Shown: one piece after another, positions 18,230 through 30,570 of the stretch
How positions within the stretch are numbered: the stretch's first letter is position 1
Layout of the letters: every line of letters starts with the position of its first letter
DNA from: Alphaproteobacteria bacterium
GTDB taxonomy: Bacteria > Pseudomonadota > Alphaproteobacteria > Micavibrionales > Micavibrionaceae
Length of the DNA: 64,000 nucleotides
Assembly: GCA_002401695.1 (NCBI GenBank)
Contig: NVTV01000002.1
Coordinates: 62,001 to 126,000 of the forward strand
Reading direction: 5' to 3'
Translations under genes and position numbers: made by a program
The notes under the pieces: model-generated
Database searches by the model: none
Seen by the model: the letters and a program-made list of their open reading frames with translations, nothing else
What the model was told of the DNA's origin: nothing

Positions 18230-19051
18230 ATGTGTTTGAGAAAACCCCTTTTATCTGCGTTTGTTATCTGCGCCCTGACGGCATGCTCCGGCAGTGGTAA
18301 AAAGGAGGTGTCTGTTGAACCTGCATCCGTTGAAACGCTTTATGAACAGGCGAAAACCGCCATGGATGATGAAAATTATATCAAGGCGACAAAATACTTC
18401 GAAGAGGTAGAGCGCCAGCATCCGTATTCGCAATGGTCAACGCGGGCGCAGTTGATGGGTGCCTATTCATCCTATCTGGATCAACGTTACGATGACGCGG
18501 TGATTTCTCTTGAGCGCTATATCCAGCTTCATCCTGGCGCGGGGGATGTCGATTATGTGTATTATTTGAAGGCACTGTGTTTCTATGAACAAATTTCCGA
18601 TGTCAGGCGTGATCAGGAAATGACAATTCAGGCTGTTAAGGCATTGAATGCATTGATTAACCTTTTTCCAAACAGCCAGTATACACGCGATGCGATGCTA
18701 AAACGTGATCTGACGTTTGATCATTTGGCAGGTAAAGAAATGGATGTCGGGCGGTATTATCTAAACCGTGGGCATGTGAATGCATCGATTAACCGCTTTC
18801 GCTCTGTTGTGGTAAATTTCCAAACAACCAGCCATGTTGCAGAGGCACTTCACCGTTTGGTTGAGGCGTACATGACTTTGGGGCTGCGTGGTGAAGCGTT
18901 GCATGTTGCGGCTGTGCTTGGGCATAATTATCCGGGTAGTAAATGGTACGAGCGTTCTTACGCTTTACTGGATGACGCACAACGTCAACAAATCATAGAT
19001 GATCGCGGCATTATCGAGCGTACCTTTGATTCTCTTCTAAAGCCTGACTAA
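18230..19051 (+). CDS. bamD: Outer membrane assembly lipoprotein BamD
   Basis: A 273-residue lipoprotein: signal peptide with lipobox LTAC (Cys near residue 20), then TPR-like repeats (ETLYEQAKTAMDDENYIKATKYFEEVERQHPYS, WSTRAQLMGAYSSYLDQRYDDAVISLERYIQLHP). BamD is part of the BAM complex that inserts beta-barrels in the outer membrane. The lpxC-bamD-recN order is common in alphaproteobacteria. Confidence 0.94.
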   Translation: MCLRKPLLSAFVICALTACSGSGKKEVSVEPASVETLYEQAKTAMDDENYIKATKYFEEVERQHPYSQWSTRAQLMGAYSSYLDQRYDDAVISLERYIQLHPGAGDVDYVYYLKALCFYEQISDVRRDQEMTIQAVKALNALINLFPNSQYTRDAMLKRDLTFDHLAGKEMDVGRYYLNRGHVNASINRFRSVVVNFQTTSHVAEALHRLVEAYMTLGLRGEALHVAAVLGHNYPGSKWYERSYALLDDAQRQQIIDDRGIIERTFDSLLKPD

Positions 19052-19086
19052 ATTTTCGGCCTTATAACTATGGAGTAACACGATAA

Positions 19087-20739
19087 ATGTTGATGAGTTT
19101 GAGCATCAAAAATGTTGTTCTGATCGACCAGCTTGTTATCGAGTTTAAACATGGTTTGTGCGCTTTGACGGGCGAGACGGGCGCAGGGAAATCCATTTTA
19201 CTGGACTCACTTGGTTTGGCCTTGGGGGTGCGCGCCGAAAGTGGCTTGGTGCGCAACGGCACAGAGTCCGCCAGCGTCACGGCGAGCTTTCAAATTTCTG
19301 AAGACCATGAGGCCTACCGTATTTTGGAAGAGGCCGATATCAGCGTTGATGATGATATGCTGTTGATGCGCCGCGTTGTCTATAATTCCGGCAAAAGCCG
19401 CGCCTTCATTAATGACCAACCCGTAAGCGTAGGCTTGCTAAAACGTGTGGGCGACAGCTTGGTCGAAATTCATGGACAGTTCGAAACCCAAGGTCTTCTC
19501 AATCCGCAAACCCATCGCTCAATGCTTGATGAATATGCACAAATTAAAGGATCTTTGGCGGCGTTTTGGGATGATTGGAAAAATCAGGAACAGGCATTGG
19601 ATGACCTCTATAAAATGTCTGAACGCGCCCATCGGGAAGAAGAATATTTACGTATCTCCTTGGAAGACCTAGATAAATTATCCCCCGAACAGGGCGAAGA
19701 AGAAGGGCTTGCCAAATTACGCGAGCGTTTAAGACACCGCGAAAGCGTGCTTGAGGGGCTAAACGCGGCGGGCGCGATCTTGGGCAATGAATATGATCCT
19801 GTGCAACACGCATGGGCGGAGCTGGATAAAATCGCGGAGAAATGCGGCGATGATATCGAAGGTGCGATCTCTGCATTGTCGCGTGCATCTTCTGAAATTG
19901 CCGAGGCCGATGCGGTGATCCAACGTATATCCGAAGATTTGCAAGACAGAGATGATAATCTGGAGGAGATCGATGATCGGCTCTATGCCTTGCGTATGCA
20001 GGCGCGTAAACATCAATGCAGCGTCGATGAATTGCCCGAACTGCGCGAAGAAATCTCCAAGCAGCTCAATATGATTGAGCATGCGGATGATGTGTTGCGC
20101 GAACAAAAAGACAAATGTGCAAAGGCGCGGCGCGCCTATGTTGAGAGTGCAGAGAAGCTCAGCAAAAAGCGGCATTCAGTTGCGGCGAAACTCAATAAAT
20201 TGGTGCAAAAAGAACTCATCCCCCTAAAGCTGGAGAAGGCGCGTTTTGTTACGCATATTGAACCTCTGGACGAGGTTGAGTGGAATGTCCATGGCATGGA
20301 TCGCGTGCGATTCTTGGTGTCCACAAATCCGGGGCGCGAACCGGGGCCTATTCACAAGATTGCTTCGGGCGGCGAGATGTCGCGCTTTATGTTGGCTTTG
20401 AAAGTGGTGATCGCGCAAGTCGGCTCCACCCACAGCTTTATCTTTGATGAGGTTGATACGGGCATTGGCGGCGCAACGGCGGACGCGGTTGGTGAACGCT
20501 TGGCACGTCTTGCTGATTCGAAACAAGTTCTTGTGGTTACACATGCCCCGCAAGTGGCTGCCCGCGCCGATAATCACTGGATTGTAAAAAAATCAGGCAA
20601 GGGTGAAGTGACTACAGATATTATCCCGCTAACCTCGCGTAAAGACAGATGCGAGGAAATTGCCCGTATGCTGGCCGGGGCAGACATCACCGCCGAAGCC
20701 CGCGCCGCAGCGAATAAATTATTGGATAACGCGGCATGA
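19087..20739 (+). CDS. recN: DNA repair protein RecN
   Basis: SMC-like ATPase of 550 residues acting in double-strand break repair. Walker A TGETGAGKSI near residue 30, two coiled-coil arms in the middle (residues about 150-370), ABC signature region ASGGEMSRFMLALK and Walker B FDEVDTGIGG. I found no LexA-type box in the 35 bases before it, so SOS control would have to come from further upstream. Confidence 0.95.
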   Translation: MLMSLSIKNVVLIDQLVIEFKHGLCALTGETGAGKSILLDSLGLALGVRAESGLVRNGTESASVTASFQISEDHEAYRILEEADISVDDDMLLMRRVVYNSGKSRAFINDQPVSVGLLKRVGDSLVEIHGQFETQGLLNPQTHRSMLDEYAQIKGSLAAFWDDWKNQEQALDDLYKMSERAHREEEYLRISLEDLDKLSPEQGEEEGLAKLRERLRHRESVLEGLNAAGAILGNEYDPVQHAWAELDKIAEKCGDDIEGAISALSRASSEIAEADAVIQRISEDLQDRDDNLEEIDDRLYALRMQARKHQCSVDELPELREEISKQLNMIEHADDVLREQKDKCAKARRAYVESAEKLSKKRHSVAAKLNKLVQKELIPLKLEKARFVTHIEPLDEVEWNVHGMDRVRFLVSTNPGREPGPIHKIASGGEMSRFMLALKVVIAQVGSTHSFIFDEVDTGIGGATADAVGERLARLADSKQVLVVTHAPQVAARADNHWIVKKSGKGEVTTDIIPLTSRKDRCEEIARMLAGADITAEARAAANKLLDNAA

Positions 20740-20760
20740 ATTTGATGTGGGTGATGAAAT

Positions 20761-23210
<2,450 letters not shown>

Positions 23211-23237
23211 ATAAACCAAATGCACAGCAAAAGAAAA

Positions 23238-23256
23238 GGACGCAAAATCTGCGTCC
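23238..23256 (-). terminator. Hairpin between ligA and the reverse-strand small gene
   Basis: Perfect 7-bp stem GGACGCA/TGCGTCC, loop of 5. On the reverse strand it is followed by TTTTCTTTT, so it best serves the gene ending at 23284; the forward T-run is weak. Confidence 0.6.
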
Positions 23257-23283
23257 AATTTATTCAGTATAGAGATACGCGTC

Positions 23284-23523
23284 TTAAATCGCGTCTTGCT
23301 TATCACGTAGATCGTGAAGTTTGCTCATTGCGCTTTCGATTTCAGGCGGATAATCGCGGCGTTCAATAAACTCGCCACCACCAGTATTACGTGTCATCGC
23401 CAATTCCAGCGCACGGGTTAGAAGCTCGGAAAGCTTATAATCTTCTTGATCGAGTGCCAGTTCAAGAGACGATAAGATTCTATCGCTCAGACGTATTTGC
23501 TCTCTGTTTAATTCTTCGGTCAT
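23284..23523 (-). CDS. Conserved small protein, unknown function
   Basis: A 79-residue soluble, strongly charged, helix-rich protein (MTEELNREQIRLSDRILSS... RDKQDAI). No family is recognised. It has a purine-rich ribosome site (GGGAGAAA) before the ATG and its own downstream hairpin, which supports a real gene. Confidence 0.65.
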   Translation of the reverse strand: MTEELNREQIRLSDRILSSLELALDQEDYKLSELLTRALELAMTRNTGGGEFIERRDYPPEIESAMSKLHDLRDKQDAI

Positions 23524-23567
23524 GGTTTATTTCTCCCGTTATTACGAATTGCTATTGTGCCTTGTTC

Positions 23568-24563
23568 TTAAAAAGGTTTCAAGGTTTCAGGTCGATCAAT
23601 AATATTTTCTTTTATTAAATCGTAAAATTTATTTAAAAAATCTTCTCTTATATTATCTGTTTCCATCAATATTTCATGAAAAGATTCAGAATAATCAATT
23701 GCTTGAGCATTTTTCATGCCGTCTATTACTTTTTTGGCTACCGTGTTGGCGACTAAATCGTCATTCCCTGGTATTCCAAAAAGACATGGCGTGTCGATTT
23801 GTGTGTGAAAGGAGGGGTGTTGAACAATGCGGCAGGATTTCTGCGCTTCATTCAGCCAGCCAAAAGTTACTTCACCGCATTGTAGGGCGGGATCGGCGTC
23901 GCACCATTGATTATGAACCAGCGTTCGCACCGGATCAGAGGATAAGCGAGCGTGTTTCTTTTGTTTTCCCCAATCATCACCACCTGGAATATAAGAGTGC
24001 CCGACAGCCATACCACATAAAGACGTTGCTATCTGCGCGAGGCTTTGCGGTATCTTTTCAAAAACTTTAAGGCCGATCATAGGTGCGCTGAACGCGGCAC
24101 ATTCGAACGTATCAGGATATTTTTGCAAATAACGCATCCCGAGATTTGCCCCCATAGAATGCGCCAGCATCGCCATGGGAATGCGGCCTTTATCGGTGTG
24201 GACGCTGGAATGTTTTATGTATTCCATGATGAAACAATGTAAATCTTCGACATCTTGCGCAAAATCTTCGCCGTGGCGTTTCTGTGGATTTGAAAGATAG
24301 CGCGTTGATTTACCCTGACCTGCCCAATCAAATGTCCAGAAGGTTATGTTATTGGCATTACACCAGCGGGCGACCTCAAAATATTTCTCGGAAAATTCTC
24401 TGACACCTTGCAGGCAAACGACGACCGCATCGGGGACACTGTCTTTGGGAAAGGATGTACCAAAACGAAGCGTGCGGCCATTATGTTTGAAACTATGCCA
24501 ACGCCAGCCTTCAGGCTCTTGAAAGCGTGTCTCTAAATCCGGTGGTGTTAAATCTGTACTCAT
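23568..24563 (-). CDS. Alpha/beta hydrolase, lysophospholipase-like (serine aminopeptidase S33 type)
   Basis: 331 residues. Nucleophile elbow AHSMG, the FDWAGQGKS segment typical of monoacylglycerol lipase/PldB-like enzymes, acid in GNDDLVAN and histidine in SFHEILMETD. No signal peptide, so it is probably cytoplasmic or peripheral. Likely hydrolyses lysophospholipids or monoglycerides; substrate not shown by sequence. Confidence 0.85.
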   Translation of the reverse strand: MSTDLTPPDLETRFQEPEGWRWHSFKHNGRTLRFGTSFPKDSVPDAVVVCLQGVREFSEKYFEVARWCNANNITFWTFDWAGQGKSTRYLSNPQKRHGEDFAQDVEDLHCFIMEYIKHSSVHTDKGRIPMAMLAHSMGANLGMRYLQKYPDTFECAAFSAPMIGLKVFEKIPQSLAQIATSLCGMAVGHSYIPGGDDWGKQKKHARLSSDPVRTLVHNQWCDADPALQCGEVTFGWLNEAQKSCRIVQHPSFHTQIDTPCLFGIPGNDDLVANTVAKKVIDGMKNAQAIDYSESFHEILMETDNIREDFLNKFYDLIKENIIDRPETLKPF

Positions 24564-24582
24564 TTAGTTTCTTTTTCGAAAA

Positions 24583-24612
24583 TTTACGCCAGTTTCAAGA
24601 GTATGGCGTAAA
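24583..24612 (-). terminator. Terminator of the pnt operon
   Basis: Perfect 9-bp stem TTTACGCCA/TGGCGTAAA with a 12-base loop; reading in the pnt direction it is followed by TTTTCG. Confidence 0.55.
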
Positions 24613-24654
24613 CACATTAATAGAATGCAAAGATCGCGCGAAAATATGAGCTAC

Positions 24655-26046
24655 CTATTCCATTGCTTTGATGATGTTTTCGGTCATTTTCTTGGCATCG
24701 CCCAGCAACATCATTGTGCTATCTTCGAAGAAGAGCGGATTATCAATGCCTGCATAGCCACTGCCCAGTGAGCGTTTCACGAACAGAACTGTTTTGGCAT
24801 TTTCAACATCCAGAATGGGCATCCCGTAAATGGGGGAGCTTGCATCATTCTTTGCTGCCGGATTGGTAATGTCATTTGCACCAATTACGTAGGCTACATC
24901 GGCTTGCGCGAAATCACGATTGATGTCTTCCATCTCGAAGACCTCGTCATAAGGGACATTGGCCTCGGCCAGTAAGACATTCATATGCCCTGGCATGCGC
25001 CCTGCAACAGGATGAATTGCGTAGGTTACATCCACGCCTTCCTTGCTGAGGATATCGGCGAGTTCACGCACCGCGTGTTGCGCTTGTGCCACCGCCATAC
25101 CGTAACCCGGCACGATAATAACTTTAGAAGCATTCTTCATGATATAGGCCGCATCTTCCGCCGCGCCGAGGTTGGCATTGCGATCGCCAAAATCTTCCGC
25201 CGCACCTGATGCTTGATCATCGCCACCAAAGCCGCCAAGAACCACATTCAAGAAAGATCGGTTCATGCCTTTACACATGATATAGGACAAGATTGCCCCC
25301 GATGCACCAACCAGCGCGCCTGTAATAATCAGCAAATTATTATGCAGCGTGAAGCCAATACCCGCAGCCGCCCAACCGGAATAAGAGTTAAGCATGGAAA
25401 CAATAACGGGCATATCTGCGCCGCCAATGGGGATGATCATGAGAACCCCAAGCGCAAATGCGACCAGAGCGATCAGCCAGAACCAAAAGGCACTGCCCGT
25501 CCAGCAAAGTAGAATAATCATAAGCAATAACGCGCCGCCAAGCATGGCGTTTAATTTGTGCTGTCCGACAAAAGTGATGGGCTTGCCCGATATTTTACCG
25601 CAGAGTTTACCCCATGCAATAATAGATCCTGTGAAGGTAATCGCACCAATGGCAAGGCCAAGGGACATTTCGATCAGGCTTGCGGTTTTAATGTCGCCGG
25701 GTGCGCCGATGTTAAAGATTTCGGGGTTATAAAATGCTGCGCCTGCAACACAAACAGCGGCCAAACCAACCAAAGAGTGAAACGCGGCCATAAGTTCCGG
25801 CAGAGAGGTCATTTCAATTGTTTTGGCAATATGTGTGCCGATTGTTCCGCCAATCGCAATCGCGATAATAATCCATACCCAACCGTCCACTTGTGGTGCG
25901 AACAGGGTGGTAACAATCGCCAAACCCATGCCGATCATGCCAAAATGTAGGCCTTGGCGCGCCGTTTCAGGATGTGATAATCCCCGCAGCGCGAGAATGA
26001 ACAGGACGGATGAAACAATGTATGCAAGAGATGAAAGTGTAGCCAT
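24655..26046 (-). CDS. pntB: NAD(P) transhydrogenase subunit beta
   Basis: Inner membrane subunit (463 residues) with about nine hydrophobic spans followed by the NADP(H)-binding domain III (KVIIVPGYGMAVAQAQHAV, VAGRMPGHMNVLLAEANVPYD, GANDITNPAAK, KRSLGSGYAG). It couples proton entry to NADPH formation from NADH. Last gene of the three-gene operon, 6 bases after pntAB. Confidence 0.95.
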   Translation of the reverse strand: MATLSSLAYIVSSVLFILALRGLSHPETARQGLHFGMIGMGLAIVTTLFAPQVDGWVWIIIAIAIGGTIGTHIAKTIEMTSLPELMAAFHSLVGLAAVCVAGAAFYNPEIFNIGAPGDIKTASLIEMSLGLAIGAITFTGSIIAWGKLCGKISGKPITFVGQHKLNAMLGGALLLMIILLCWTGSAFWFWLIALVAFALGVLMIIPIGGADMPVIVSMLNSYSGWAAAGIGFTLHNNLLIITGALVGASGAILSYIMCKGMNRSFLNVVLGGFGGDDQASGAAEDFGDRNANLGAAEDAAYIMKNASKVIIVPGYGMAVAQAQHAVRELADILSKEGVDVTYAIHPVAGRMPGHMNVLLAEANVPYDEVFEMEDINRDFAQADVAYVIGANDITNPAAKNDASSPIYGMPILDVENAKTVLFVKRSLGSGYAGIDNPLFFEDSTMMLLGDAKKMTENIIKAME

Positions 26047-26052
26047 GATATT

Positions 26053-26469
26053 TTATCCCTTCTTCTGAAACATGTGGAGCATGCGTTTGGTAATAACGAA
26101 GCCCCCGAAAATATTGATTGAGGCGAGGACAATGGCAATAAAGCCCAAAAAGCTGGAAAAGCCGGATCCCGATACTGCGCCCGTGGCAATAACTGCGCCG
26201 ATAATGATGACCGATGAAATTGCATTGGTCAGCCCCATTAACGGGGAGTGTAGAGCAGGAGTAACCCGCCAGACAACGTGATAGCCAACAAAACAGGCCA
26301 GAATGAAAATTGTGATCCCTGTGATGATAAAGGGTTCTGAATGCGCGCCGCTTTCTGTGATAATTGTGCCTGCATCTGCGGCAAATCCAGAGGCTGAGTC
26401 GGCGGCCTCTTGCAATGTTTTTGCAAGATTTTCCCAACTTTGGGTTAATGTTCTTTCATCTTGAGGCAT
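26053..26469 (-). CDS. pntAB: NAD(P) transhydrogenase subunit alpha part 2 (membrane part)
   Basis: 138 residues with three or four transmembrane helices ([58 protein letters not shown]). In Rhodospirillum-type enzymes the alpha subunit is split into two polypeptides, as here. The start overlaps the pntAA stop (TAATG). Confidence 0.93.
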   Translation of the reverse strand: MPQDERTLTQSWENLAKTLQEAADSASGFAADAGTIITESGAHSEPFIITGITIFILACFVGYHVVWRVTPALHSPLMGLTNAISSVIIIGAVIATGAVSGSGFSSFLGFIAIVLASINIFGGFVITKRMLHMFQKKG

Positions 26470-27707
26470 TACGTATCCTTATCTGTCTTTTTAGGTGCGG
26501 GCTTTTTCTTCGCCTTGGGCTTTTCGGTTTTTGGTGCTTCTTTCTTAGCGTCTGTCTTTTTAGGCGCGGCCTTCTCGGCAAAATTCGGGTGAATAATTGC
26601 GCCGTCTTTGGTCATACAGATCCCTTGTATAATCGCATCATCCCAATCAATAGACAGGGCTTTGGAATCTTGATTGATGATCAGGTTTAACAGATTGAAC
26701 AAGTTTTTGGCATAGAGCGATGACGTGTCGGCGGCCAGTCTGCTGGGTACATTAATATGCCCAACAAGCGTAACACCGTCTTTGTTGATGACTTCACCTG
26801 CTTTTGAAGAGGCACAGTTTCCGCCGGATTCCACGGCCAGATCAACAATAACCGATCCGTGTTTCATGGATTTCACCATCGCGGCAGTAATAAGTTTTGG
26901 CGCGGGGCGACCGGGGATAAGCGCGGTTGTGATTACGATATCTTGTTTTGCGATATGTTTTTCAACCAGCTCGGCTTGTTGTTTTTTGTAATCTGCGGAC
27001 ATTTCTTTGGCATAACCACCTTTGGTTTCGGCTTGTTTGAATTCATCATTCTCAACGGCAATAAAACTTGCGCCAAGGGATTCTACTTGTTCCTTTGCAG
27101 CAGGGCGGACATCCGTTGCGGAGACCACTGCGCCCAAGCGGCGTGCAGTCGCAATGGCTTGCAGGCCTGCAACGCCCGCGCCCATAATAAATACTTTTGC
27201 CGGCGGCACAGTGCCTGCGGCGGTCATCATCATCGGAAACGCATGGGGATAATATTCGGCAGCATCCAAAACGGCCTTATATCCTGCCAGATTTGATTGG
27301 GATGATAAAACATCCATGCTTTGCGCGCGTGAAATACGGGGTACAAATTCCATCGAAAACGCAGTGATTTTCGCTTTGGCGCATTCTTTGAGAATAGTTT
27401 TGTTCGTGAACGGGGCGAGCATAGCAATCAGCAATGCGCCATTACGAATATCTTTCAGTTCACCTGTGCTGGGTGCCTGAACTTTTAAGATGATATCCGC
27501 GCCTTTAACCGTATCGGTAAAGCCGTTGATGATTTTCGCGCCGGCGTCTTTATAGGCCGCATCTGTGTAAGCAGCGTTCTGCCCCGCGCCGGATTCAATT
27601 GTTACCTGACACGATAACGCGATAAGTTTTTTAACGGTTTCCGGTGATGCTGCAACGCGTTTTTCATGCGCGGCAGTTTCTTTCGGGATGGAAATTTTGA
27701 GTCCCAC
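26469..27707 (-). CDS. pntAA: NAD(P) transhydrogenase subunit alpha part 1 (NAD-binding)
   Basis: Soluble domain I, with [21 protein letters not shown] at the N-terminus and the NAD-binding [18 protein letters not shown]. The longest frame starts at 27740, but a GTG at 27707, 8 bases after GGGGGA, gives a conventional N-terminus (GLKISIPKE), so I chose it. Unusual: a Lys/Pro/Ala-rich tail of about 35 residues ([20 protein letters not shown]) not typical of the family. Confidence 0.92.
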   Translation of the reverse strand: MGLKISIPKETAAHEKRVAASPETVKKLIALSCQVTIESGAGQNAAYTDAAYKDAGAKIINGFTDTVKGADIILKVQAPSTGELKDIRNGALLIAMLAPFTNKTILKECAKAKITAFSMEFVPRISRAQSMDVLSSQSNLAGYKAVLDAAEYYPHAFPMMMTAAGTVPPAKVFIMGAGVAGLQAIATARRLGAVVSATDVRPAAKEQVESLGASFIAVENDEFKQAETKGGYAKEMSADYKKQQAELVEKHIAKQDIVITTALIPGRPAPKLITAAMVKSMKHGSVIVDLAVESGGNCASSKAGEVINKDGVTLVGHINVPSRLAADTSSLYAKNLFNLLNLIINQDSKALSIDWDDAIIQGICMTKDGAIIHPNFAEKAAPKKTDAKKEAPKTEKPKAKKKPAPKKTDKDT

Positions 27708-27883
27708 AGTATTGATCCCCCATAATGAAAATATAGACATCAGAATGCCTTATTTTCGCGTTGTTGTGAAGAGGAATAATGCGAGAATCTGGTCTATATT
27801 TGAAAAGGAATACTTTTAATCATTTTGTATAGCTAAGTATAAACATGTAAATAGTAAGTATCGGTACGCAGTGTCTTGAGTTA

Positions 27884-28237
27884 ATGCTCATTTTTGCATA
27901 TTATACTATGTTCTGGAGCGTGATTCTATCGCTTTTACTTTTCCTGTTGTGTGTGACCTTTGTATTTATGCGTATTAAACTTGGTTTGATTTTTGTTTCT
28001 GTCTTAGCGCGCGTGCGCATTACTCCTTTGGGTTTGATGCGCGCGCAAAGCCAGCTTTTTAATGCGCGTCTGGCAGAAGTCGGCAATAAATATTACTTTT
28101 TATCGGCTGAATATCCCTTGCCCATTACACTGGGAGTGATTGCAAATGTAGAGGTTATCACGGGCAAGCGCACGATATTGAATTATCTGATGAAGCCTTT
28201 GCACCGCGGTTTTTATCGCGCCTTAAGAGAACGCTAG
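27884..28237 (+). CDS. Small membrane protein resembling the C-terminal tail of HlyD adaptors
   Basis: 117 residues. After a hydrophobic helix (FWSVILSLLLFLLCVTFVF) the last 35 residues (GVIANVEVITGKRTILNYL...PLHRGFYRALRER) look like the extreme C-terminus of type I secretion membrane-fusion proteins (GM-x-AEV-x-x-G-x-RT-x-x-x-YLL-x-PL...RER). The frame has a stop shortly upstream, so the long periplasmic part of HlyD is absent. It is either a decayed remnant with a new start or a mini-protein. It ends 4 bases before the cyclase gene and is probably cotranscribed with it. Confidence 0.55.
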   Translation: MLIFAYYTMFWSVILSLLLFLLCVTFVFMRIKLGLIFVSVLARVRITPLGLMRAQSQLFNARLAEVGNKYYFLSAEYPLPITLGVIANVEVITGKRTILNYLMKPLHRGFYRALRER

Positions 28238-28241
28238 TGCT

Positions 28242-30542
28242 ATGTTTCGACACATGAAGCCGACGGGCTGGGCCTATATTCATTTTGTATTTTTGCTGTC
28301 CTTGTTGCTGGTGAGTGTTTCATTTAGTGATTCAAATCATCCTTTACGTTTAGAATTGCAACATGCGGTTTTTGATCAGTTTAATAAGATGCATCCCAGA
28401 AAATCATCAGGGCAAATTATGATCGCTGATATTGACGAGGCATCATTGGAACGTCTTGGTCAATGGCCGTGGCCGCGCAATATTATGGCGGACTTAATCC
28501 GAAGCCTGACAGAAAAGGGCGCGAAAGTTATTGCTTTTGATGGTGTGTTCTCGGAGCCGGATCGAACCTCACCGCATTATTTTCTAACGCATCTGCCGCA
28601 AGATCAGGAAATATTGTTTTCTGGTGTTCTTAAAAACAATAATGCCGCTTTAAGCAACCATGATGCGATTTTTGCCGATGAAATAAAAAAATCAAAAATC
28701 TTTGTTACGGCCTTTACCTATGGGCGTCAGGATAGAACAAATAATAAACCACGCCATAAAAATCGTATTCTGGCGCGCAGTGATGTCAAGGATGTGTTCT
28801 TGTCTCGTGCGTCTCGTTTTGGTGCGGCGGCAATTAACTTGCCGATTCTTTCTAAAAGCGCGGCAGGTAATGGCAGTTTCATGGCTAAACCCGATGCTGA
28901 TGGCGTTTTAAGGCGCATCGGGATGGTCTTTACGGATAAGGAAAAGCTTTACCCCTCACTCAGTCTTGAGGCCTTACGTGTGGCGTATCTGGGGCGTAAA
29001 GGGACTGTACGCTTGGCCGCCGTGCCGCATAGTAAGCGCGGTGCGATTGATACAAATTACCGTATTTTGATAGGAGACAAAGTCATTCCCGTTGAGGATG
29101 ATGGTGTTTTATATGTGCGTTATCGTCATTTCTGTAATGCGCAAGATATGAAGAACCCCGCGCTTGCCTGTTCCTCGCAAGATTATATATCGGCCTATAA
29201 GTTCCTTGACCCTGCCTATGCGCAAGAAGCAACACAAGCCGTGGCCGGAAAAATTATACTGCTTGGGGCAAGTGCGGAAGGGGTGAAGGATCTGCGGAGT
29301 ACAGCTTTGCGGCCATTCAGGCCAGGGGTTGAGGTTCATGCCAATGTTATTGAACAAATAATGACAGGTGAATATTTGTTGCGCCCGTCAATTACCAAAG
29401 GGGTTGAGGCATCCTTTATCTTTGTTGCCGGCTTATTATTTATTATTTTTGCCTCTTTTATCGGGGTTATCGTTTCAGTCATTTTGTATTTGGCGATTAT
29501 AGGGCTGGCTGCTTTTGGGGCGTATTACGTCTATATAAATTACGGTTTATTGGTTGACCCTGTTTATCCGTCCCTTTCGGTTTTGATTATATTTATCAGT
29601 TCAACGGTCCTGTCCTACGCGCGGGCGGAAGTGCGCAGAAAGCAAATCAGAAATGCTTTTGGAATGTATGTTGCGCCTGCTGTTATGCGTGATTTAGAGC
29701 AAAACCCTGAAAAATTGACACTGGGTGGCGAAAATCGTGAGTTAACAGTGCTGTTTACGGATATTCGCCGCTTTACAGCCATTTCAGAGGGGCTTTCTCC
29801 TGAAGAGCTTATTGAGCTGATTAACGAGTTTCTGACCAGCATGACGGATATTGTGATGGATTACGAAGGAACGGTCGATAAATATATGGGGGATGCGATG
29901 ATGACATTCTGGAACGCACCCAAGGATGTTGAAAACCATGAACGCGCGGCATGTCTGGCCGCCTTGCAAATGGATTCTGCCTTGGCACCGATCAATAAAA
30001 GGCTGGTGAAGCGGGCAAAAGAATTAGGGAAAGAGCCTCTATTACTGGCTGCAGGAATTGGGATTAATACCGGCCCGTGCGCGGTGGGGAATATGGGGTC
30101 GAAACAGCGTTTTGCCTATTCTGCGCTGGGTGATGCGGTGAATTTGTCCTCACGTCTGGAAGGGCAGACTAAATATTACGGGATTAATATTCTAGTCGGG
30201 GAAAGTACCTTTAAGAAAGCATCAGATTTGGCCATGATCGAACTTGATTTGATACAGGTTGTGGGACGAGAGGGGATCGTGCGTATTTATGGTTTATTCG
30301 GGGATGAGATGATGGCGCAAGATGCCGTATTTCTGGAATGGAAAGCTTTGCATGGCGAAATGTTAGAACATTATAGAGCGCAAGATTTTGATAAGGCGGA
30401 GCGTGTGATGACGTTATGCGAAGAGGTTGCAGGCGCGCAAGCGCAGCGACTCTATCCCATGTATCAAGAGCGTATTGAAACGTTAAAACAGTTGCCGCTT
30501 CCCGATGATTGGGATGGGGTTTTTGTCGCGGAGGGCAAATAG
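28242..30542 (+). CDS. CHASE2-domain class III adenylate cyclase
   Basis: 766 residues: N-terminal transmembrane helix, a periplasmic CHASE2 sensor (about residues 40-375, with SGQIMIADIDEASLERLGQWPWPR at its start), three transmembrane helices (about 385-455), and a class III cyclase domain from about 490. Metal aspartates lie in LFTDIRRF and KYMGDAMMTFWNAP; the K in DKYMGD and D in SALGDAVNLSSRLE favour ATP over GTP. A C-terminal helical tail follows. It should make cAMP in response to an unknown periplasmic signal. Confidence 0.9.
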   Translation: MFRHMKPTGWAYIHFVFLLSLLLVSVSFSDSNHPLRLELQHAVFDQFNKMHPRKSSGQIMIADIDEASLERLGQWPWPRNIMADLIRSLTEKGAKVIAFDGVFSEPDRTSPHYFLTHLPQDQEILFSGVLKNNNAALSNHDAIFADEIKKSKIFVTAFTYGRQDRTNNKPRHKNRILARSDVKDVFLSRASRFGAAAINLPILSKSAAGNGSFMAKPDADGVLRRIGMVFTDKEKLYPSLSLEALRVAYLGRKGTVRLAAVPHSKRGAIDTNYRILIGDKVIPVEDDGVLYVRYRHFCNAQDMKNPALACSSQDYISAYKFLDPAYAQEATQAVAGKIILLGASAEGVKDLRSTALRPFRPGVEVHANVIEQIMTGEYLLRPSITKGVEASFIFVAGLLFIIFASFIGVIVSVILYLAIIGLAAFGAYYVYINYGLLVDPVYPSLSVLIIFISSTVLSYARAEVRRKQIRNAFGMYVAPAVMRDLEQNPEKLTLGGENRELTVLFTDIRRFTAISEGLSPEELIELINEFLTSMTDIVMDYEGTVDKYMGDAMMTFWNAPKDVENHERAACLAALQMDSALAPINKRLVKRAKELGKEPLLLAAGIGINTGPCAVGNMGSKQRFAYSALGDAVNLSSRLEGQTKYYGINILVGESTFKKASDLAMIELDLIQVVGREGIVRIYGLFGDEMMAQDAVFLEWKALHGEMLEHYRAQDFDKAERVMTLCEEVAGAQAQRLYPMYQERIETLKQLPLPDDWDGVFVAEGK

Positions 30543-30570
30543 GGGTGGTCACTATTTGCGACACGACACT

